NCBI RefSeq assembly: GCF_009664975.1
Contig: NZ_WJXB01000002.1
Span: forward strand, 372,001-436,000
DNA length: 64,000 nucleotides
From: Paenibacillus monticola
GTDB lineage: Bacteria; Bacillota; Bacilli; Paenibacillales; Paenibacillaceae
Reading direction: 5' to 3'
Both the position numbers and the translations under genes were made by a program. Shown piece after piece: positions 57,430 through 64,000 of the stretch; the stretch's first letter is position 1, and every line of letters starts with the position of its first letter. The notes under the pieces are model-generated. The model was not told the DNA's origin and did not search any database. It was given only the letters and a program-made list of their open reading frames with translations.

Positions 57430-59211
57430 TTAATTTTGGCTTGAAACCAATATTAACGGCAAGCGAATTTTTATTGCGGTCCCTTCATTTATATTGCTCA
57501 CTACCGTAACTCCATATTCCTCTCCATATAAAAGTATAATTCTATCATGTACATTCTTCATCCCAATGCCAGTGAACAGCTGACGTTTGCTCTCCGCCCC
57601 GGGCAGCTCTGTGTGACCGTTATCCATTCCATCGCCGTTATCCACAACCTCGCAAATTAGCGAACCGGCATCCTGGGAGATCAGCACATGGATATAGCCC
57701 TCAGTTTTCCGATTAAAGGCATGGAAAAAAGCATTCTCAATAAACGGCTGAATAATCAGCTTAGGTACATAAAACTCCGTGCAATCTGGCGAGATAAAGA
57801 AATTCACTCTGATCCGCTCTCCATAACGCACATGGTTAATAAACACATACGACTTCAGATTCTCCAACTCCTGCATCACAGTGATCGTCTCACTAACGTT
57901 GCTCAGGGCATTTTGCAACATCGAGATCAGAGCATGAATCGTCTGCACCGCCTTCTCCTTGCTGCCTTGCTGAACCAGAAAGTTAACCGAAGCCAACGTA
58001 TTATACAGGAAATGTGGATTTATCTGGTGCTGTAATGCAGCAAGTTCAGCATTGCGCTGTTCTTTTTGCGTGTGTACAAGCTTGTCCACGTAATCGTTTA
58101 ACTCATCTAGCATATAGTTATAGGCATGACCAAGCTCCTGGAACTCGAAACTCCCGGTAACTGTAATATAATTGTGGAAATTGCGTTCCGTGATTTTCGA
58201 CATTTGCCGGGTGAGCAGGGTCAACGAGCGGGTCAGCCTTCTGGAAATTAAAAATACAACAACCAGCGCTACCAGCACGATTGCCGAACAGATCAAAGCA
58301 ACCATTTTGCTATCCACCATCTGGCCTAAAGCTGTCTTTTTGTCGATCAGGTTCACAATATAGAAATCATAAGAAGACAGATAATCTGCCAGCACAATCA
58401 TGTCTTTACCTTTGAAATCTACGTTTACATAATCCAGTCCTTTGCTCTCAATTTTCTGCGCATAACCCAGTAGATCATCTGCTTGCTGTCCAAGCAGTTC
58501 TGCACGATTGCTGGAAACAATCTGCCCTTCTTTATTGAGTATAGCTACATCGTTGCCCGTACTTACAAAGCTCGCATAAAAAGTATGGAAGTTCTTTTCC
58601 TGAATCGTTATATACAGCGTCCCATAAATATCTCCTGTTGTCCGTTCCATTAGTGCCTTGCTTGCTACAATTTCTGCCTCTTGCTTGGAGGACACCGTGC
58701 TGCTCTCCTGGTAGAACTGATACATCAGTCTTTTGGGTTCAGCCAGTGTATTTAACGTCAGCTTATGATTTCTCAGCTCATTGTCAGTCATCAGCAGGTT
58801 GTTCGTATTGGTGGAAAAGCTGCGTCCATTTTTCCCCATAATCTTGATACCGACCTGATAGGCATCCACATTGGACTGAATCTTTTTCATCTGCGTAGTC
58901 ATGTTGTAATAGGTTCTCAGCACCCGCAGGGAATTGGAATCCTCCTCGGTCAAGAAACTCTTAATCGTGCCACTGAGACCTGTATTATTGGTTGCCGTCA
59001 CAATCGAGTAATGAAAAGATTCGAAGTTTGCTTTAATTTGGTTGATGACCTTAGAGTTTGTAATGCTGAAGGTTTCCATGAACAGCCGCTCCGACATACG
59101 GACCGTAGTCCACGAAGCGGCAATGGCCACAGCAACAATGCTGAAGACCATAACGATAAATATTTTGATAAACAGGCTATGAAACTTGTAGCGTTCCCAG
59201 AATCCTCTCAT
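57430..59211 (-). CDS. YesM-type sensor histidine kinase
   Basis: A 593-residue membrane kinase from the third codon of the open frame (AGGAG 6 bases upstream). TM1 (about 13-35) and TM2 (about 300-320) flank an outside sensor domain (dCache-like). A HAMP domain (about 322-375) leads to the His_kinase domain with phosphoacceptor His400 in LQHQINPHFLYNTLASV, and a HATPase domain (LIIQPFIENAFFHAF, VVDNGDGMDNG, GIGMKNVHDRIILLYG). YesM kinases commonly sense an extracellular carbohydrate, often with a binding protein. It is paired with the YesN-type regulator 9 bp upstream. Confidence 0.94.
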   Translation of the reverse strand: MRGFWERYKFHSLFIKIFIVMVFSIVAVAIAASWTTVRMSERLFMETFSITNSKVINQIKANFESFHYSIVTATNNTGLSGTIKSFLTEEDSNSLRVLRTYYNMTTQMKKIQSNVDAYQVGIKIMGKNGRSFSTNTNNLLMTDNELRNHKLTLNTLAEPKRLMYQFYQESSTVSSKQEAEIVASKALMERTTGDIYGTLYITIQEKNFHTFYASFVSTGNDVAILNKEGQIVSSNRAELLGQQADDLLGYAQKIESKGLDYVNVDFKGKDMIVLADYLSSYDFYIVNLIDKKTALGQMVDSKMVALICSAIVLVALVVVFLISRRLTRSLTLLTRQMSKITERNFHNYITVTGSFEFQELGHAYNYMLDELNDYVDKLVHTQKEQRNAELAALQHQINPHFLYNTLASVNFLVQQGSKEKAVQTIHALISMLQNALSNVSETITVMQELENLKSYVFINHVRYGERIRVNFFISPDCTEFYVPKLIIQPFIENAFFHAFNRKTEGYIHVLISQDAGSLICEVVDNGDGMDNGHTELPGAESKRQLFTGIGMKNVHDRIILLYGEEYGVTVVSNINEGTAIKIRLPLILVSSQN

Positions 59212-59220
59212 GCGCATCTC

Positions 59221-60774
59221 CTACTCCTGACTGTAATATTGCCTTCTATAGCCGCTTGGTGATAATCCTGTATATTTCTTAAACACTTTGCAAAAATAGC
59301 TGTGATCCCCGTAGCCGACCATACTACTGATCTCCGAGATTGGCGCCTCACCCGCACGCAGCAGCTCAGCTGCTTTATCCGTTCTGATTGTATTCAGATG
59401 CTCTTTGAAGCCTTCTTTGTTGTGCGCAGTAAACAGACTCGACAGATAAGAAGGATTAAAGTGGAAATGACGGGCCAGCTCGGTTAGGCTAAGCGGCTCA
59501 GTATAATGCTCATCGATGTAATCCAGCAGCTTCTTCATGTTGACAATACTACCCGGAGATTGAGTCAAGGAAGAGGTCTGATCCTGAACCTGGTCCAAAA
59601 AAACTCCCAAAATCCCTATCGCTTCATCCGCAAATTTAGCTTCATCGATTGCCCGAAACAGTGCATATTTCTGCTCTTCTAGGTCCTTAATATGGCTGAA
59701 CTGATTGGTAACATTAAAGATAATATTGCCTAAAAAAGATTTGAACTGAAAGATATCACTTTCATAATGGTGAGATAATGAAGTCACATACTGTCTCAGC
59801 TCCGTGAACGCTTCCTCCAGTTGCAGACGCTTGAGCTGCTCCGTGAACTGGGTCAGATTAAATTTTTCAGGCTCGGCCTCCTGTGCCGGAAGCTCGCTGT
59901 GGATTAGTAATACCTCATAAGGGAAAAAGAAACGATATTGTTGGAGTTTCACATGGCTCTCCTGATACACCCCTGCCGCCTCGCTAAACTGCCGGAATGC
60001 CTGGCTAAGTGTAAAGCGCAGCTCCGGCTGGCTCTCGACAACAGACTGCGAGAATGATTTAACCGCCTGAACGGTTTCAAGCCACCTTTTCTCCTCTAGG
60101 TTAAGCAGAAATACAATTCCCTCCTGCTCTCCTGAGATCGTATGCTGTACGAGACCTGGAACATTCTCCTTAAGCATCGTTTCTATACTTTCTCTAAACT
60201 GGTTCACGTAATGCCTATCCTTAAGCACTGAACGGTTAACCTCACAGCCGAGAAAGCTGAATAGTTCATGCGGAAACTGTAGCCTAACAAAGTCCGCATC
60301 CACCTGAATTTCGTAACCGGCTACAAGCCTGCTGAGTATTGAATCTACCGAAAGGTTATGATCCTGCGGTGCTTCCATTGATTCAAGACCGGGAATTCGG
60401 CCTCTTGTCTTTCTTAATACCTGAAGCAACGCTTCTGCCTCCAGCTTCGGTTTCAAAATATAGTCAGCCACTCCGTTCTGAAAAGTAGAGCGTACATAGT
60501 CAAATTCACTGAAGCTGCTAAGCACAATGACCTCCATCTCAGGATGATCCCGCTTCACGAGCCGTGTCAATTCCTCACCATTCATCACCGGCATCACGAT
60601 ATCGGTGATCACAATATGTGGCTTCTCTATCTTCAGAAAGTCGAGTGCCTCCTGCCCGTTCGAGGCTTCCCCGACAATTTGAAAGCCTTCCCGCTCCCAG
60701 TCCAGCAAGTATTTGATCCCCTGCCGAACCAATATTTCATCATCCACAATTAGCACCTTGCACAGTTGGTTCAC
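59221..60774 (-). CDS. YesN-type AraC-family response regulator
   Basis: A 517-residue regulator. The receiver domain (1-120) has DDE at 11-13, phosphoacceptor Asp58 (HIVITDIVMPVMNGEE) and Lys109 (DYILKPKLE). A long linker leads to the AraC DNA-binding domain (about 415-515): LDYIDEHYTEPLSLTELARH, FHFNPSYLSSLF, and ISSMVGYGDHSYFCKVFKKY, TGLSPSGYRR. It starts with GTG after GGGGTTAAC. With the YesM-type kinase it should activate the transporter and lacZ downstream on sensing sugar. A good promoter lies at 60829-60858. Confidence 0.94.
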   Translation of the reverse strand: MNQLCKVLIVDDEILVRQGIKYLLDWEREGFQIVGEASNGQEALDFLKIEKPHIVITDIVMPVMNGEELTRLVKRDHPEMEVIVLSSFSEFDYVRSTFQNGVADYILKPKLEAEALLQVLRKTRGRIPGLESMEAPQDHNLSVDSILSRLVAGYEIQVDADFVRLQFPHELFSFLGCEVNRSVLKDRHYVNQFRESIETMLKENVPGLVQHTISGEQEGIVFLLNLEEKRWLETVQAVKSFSQSVVESQPELRFTLSQAFRQFSEAAGVYQESHVKLQQYRFFFPYEVLLIHSELPAQEAEPEKFNLTQFTEQLKRLQLEEAFTELRQYVTSLSHHYESDIFQFKSFLGNIIFNVTNQFSHIKDLEEQKYALFRAIDEAKFADEAIGILGVFLDQVQDQTSSLTQSPGSIVNMKKLLDYIDEHYTEPLSLTELARHFHFNPSYLSSLFTAHNKEGFKEHLNTIRTDKAAELLRAGEAPISEISSMVGYGDHSYFCKVFKKYTGLSPSGYRRQYYSQE

Positions 60775-60828
60775 AGTTAACCCCCGCCTTCTTTAATTAA
60801 GCTTTACACACGTTCAACCCATGTTGGG

Positions 60829-60858
60829 ATTATAGTGCGCTTTCGTCTGGAAGGTCAA
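60829..60858 (-). promoter_or_regulatory. Promoter of the two-component operon
   Basis: On the minus strand TTGACC (60853-60858) and TATAAT (60829-60834) are 18 bp apart. The spacer holds an imperfect cre-like CGAAAGCGCACTA, a weak match. It is about 55 bp before the response regulator start. Confidence 0.7.
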
Positions 60859-60860
60859 AT

Positions 60861-60972
60861 GCTTATTACCTGACATAAGAAGAAACGGCTTCCTGTCCTT
60901 TATGGAAGGTAGCCGTTTCTTCGAGAAATATAAGGATCATCTATAAGGTTAAACATATAAATTCTTATCTTT
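60861..60972 (+). repeat. Dispersed intergenic repeat, copy B
   Basis: About 112 bp. A perfect 11-bp stem AGAAACGGCTT.../AGCCGTTTCT (60880-60921) is followed by TCGAGAAATATAAGGAT and AACATATAAATTCTTATCTTT. The reverse complement matches 4929-5041 over its full length with small gaps, including the ACCTGACA box at the left. Here it lies just upstream of the response-regulator promoter, antisense to that gene. Confidence 0.75.
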
Positions 60973-61023
60973 TAAGAAAAACCCGACGCTCCGCCTCAGG
61001 TCCTTATCCGTATTTTTAAGATA

Positions 61024-61090
61024 AAGGGAATTCCTCCCTCTAATCTCTAAAATATCCTGATTACAGTATAATTAGGGGGAGAATTCCCCT
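61024..61090. other. Large hairpin in the 60.8-61.2 kb gap
   Basis: AAGGGAATTCCTCCCTCTAAT (split here over 61024-61044) pairs with ATTAGGGGGAGAATTCCCCT (61071-61090) apart from one bulge and a mismatch, around a 26-base loop. It lies between the GH28-like gene and the response regulator gene, without a T-run. The rest of the 452-bp gap holds repeat copy B and no gene. Confidence 0.55.
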
Positions 61091-61142
61091 CTATTTCAAT
61101 CTGCTGTCGTCTGTTACAGCCGTTGGAAGTGGCTCTATGCGC

Positions 61143-61166
61143 AAAAACGCAGCCTAATCGACTGCG
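61143..61166 (-). terminator. Intrinsic terminator after the GH28-like gene
   Basis: A short GC stem CGCAG/CTGCG (61148-61152 with 61162-61166), loop of 9, then T5 on the minus strand. Confidence 0.6.
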
Positions 61167-61226
61167 CTTTCGGTGATATCCATAGGGTCTACTATGAGAC
61201 CATTCTACCGCTGTTTGTTAATTCAA

Positions 61227-63890
<2,664 letters not shown>

Positions 63891-63908
63891 AAACTCTCCT
63901 CCATCCTT

Positions 63909-64000
63909 CTATTTCACGAGTCCCAATATTTCTGGGGTGTTGCGGTGAATAATAGCTTCGATATCCGACTCAGGAATACGTGGCAGATGAGTTCCTTCCA
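63909..64000 (-). CDS. Probable amidohydrolase, C-terminal end only
   Basis: A frame open to the window edge ends at TAG (63909-63911). The visible 29 residues read EGTHLPRIPESDIEAIIHRN then TPEILGLVK. The pattern of an Asp-containing loop, a helix and a final N-x-P-x-x-x-L-G-L is the usual end of TIM-barrel amidohydrolases of the Amidohydro_2 kind. It lies 18 bp upstream of the GH28-like start codon on the same strand, so the two are probably in one operon. Too short for a firm name. Confidence 0.5.
   Translation of the reverse strand, partial: EGTHLPRIPESDIEAIIHRNTPEILGLVK

Overview
The window looks like chromosomal DNA of a Paenibacillus-type low-to-mid GC Firmicute. This is inferred from gene content: secreted multi-domain glycanases with Thr-Pro linkers, YesM/YesN-type two-component control of a sugar ABC transporter, catabolite response elements (cre), AGGAGG-type ribosome sites, and Bacillus-like orphan genes (YwnA, YodC, YcnI and YflG types). 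I saw no rRNA, tRNA, CRISPR array or intact insertion sequence. Most genes lie on the minus strand.

Layout. 0-10 kb: the 3' part of a sulfite reductase flavoprotein (cysJ), a decayed ABC-permease operon remnant, then small housekeeping and stress genes (methyltransferase, phosphoesterase, Rrf2 regulator, methionine aminopeptidase, MazG-like, GDSL hydrolase, DUF2785). 10-20 kb: nitroreductase, GH36 alpha-galactosidase, a PUA/EVE-like reader protein with a two-TM partner, a decayed GNAT gene, a WYL regulator divergent from PhnB-like and YdeI-like genes, and a LysR gene divergent from a short-chain dehydrogenase. 20-34 kb: a secreted GH74 xyloglucanase with CBM3, a phosphatase, a histidine kinase-response regulator-YcnI operon, cysK, and a large GH87 alpha-1,3-glucanase. 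34-50 kb: HAD phosphatase, chemotaxis receptor, a fructose-type PTS with its PRD regulator, a Crp-family regulator with a YdcZ-type transporter, DUF4173, an SgrR-like regulator, DinB, and a FapA/triple-GAF pair. 50-64 kb: a GH2 beta-galactosidase, a carbohydrate ABC transporter, the YesM/YesN pair, a GH28-like beta-helix protein with two DUF4082 modules, and the end of a probable amidohydrolase.

How it fits together. The 50.7-60.8 kb block reads as one galactoside-uptake locus: response regulator, kinase, lipoprotein binding protein, two permeases, then intracellular beta-galactosidase. No ABC ATPase is present, so a shared MsmX-type ATPase elsewhere is implied. Secreted GH74, GH87 and GH28-like enzymes would cut plant, fungal or dental-type glucans outside the cell, while GH36 and GH2 enzymes trim imported galactosides. 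Sites matching the cre consensus closely lie upstream of GH74, GH87 and the binding-protein gene, and a weaker one lies in the GH36 promoter, pointing to shared CcpA control.

Non-gene structure includes a dispersed repeat of about 115 bp in three copies (4.9, 27.6 and 60.9 kb), a long palindromic element before the beta-galactosidase gene, several candidate operators, and four decayed or truncated genes. No feature clearly amounts to a wholly new system. The least explained coding units are the FapA/triple-GAF pair, the PUA-like reader with its membrane partner, and the kinase-regulator-YcnI operon.
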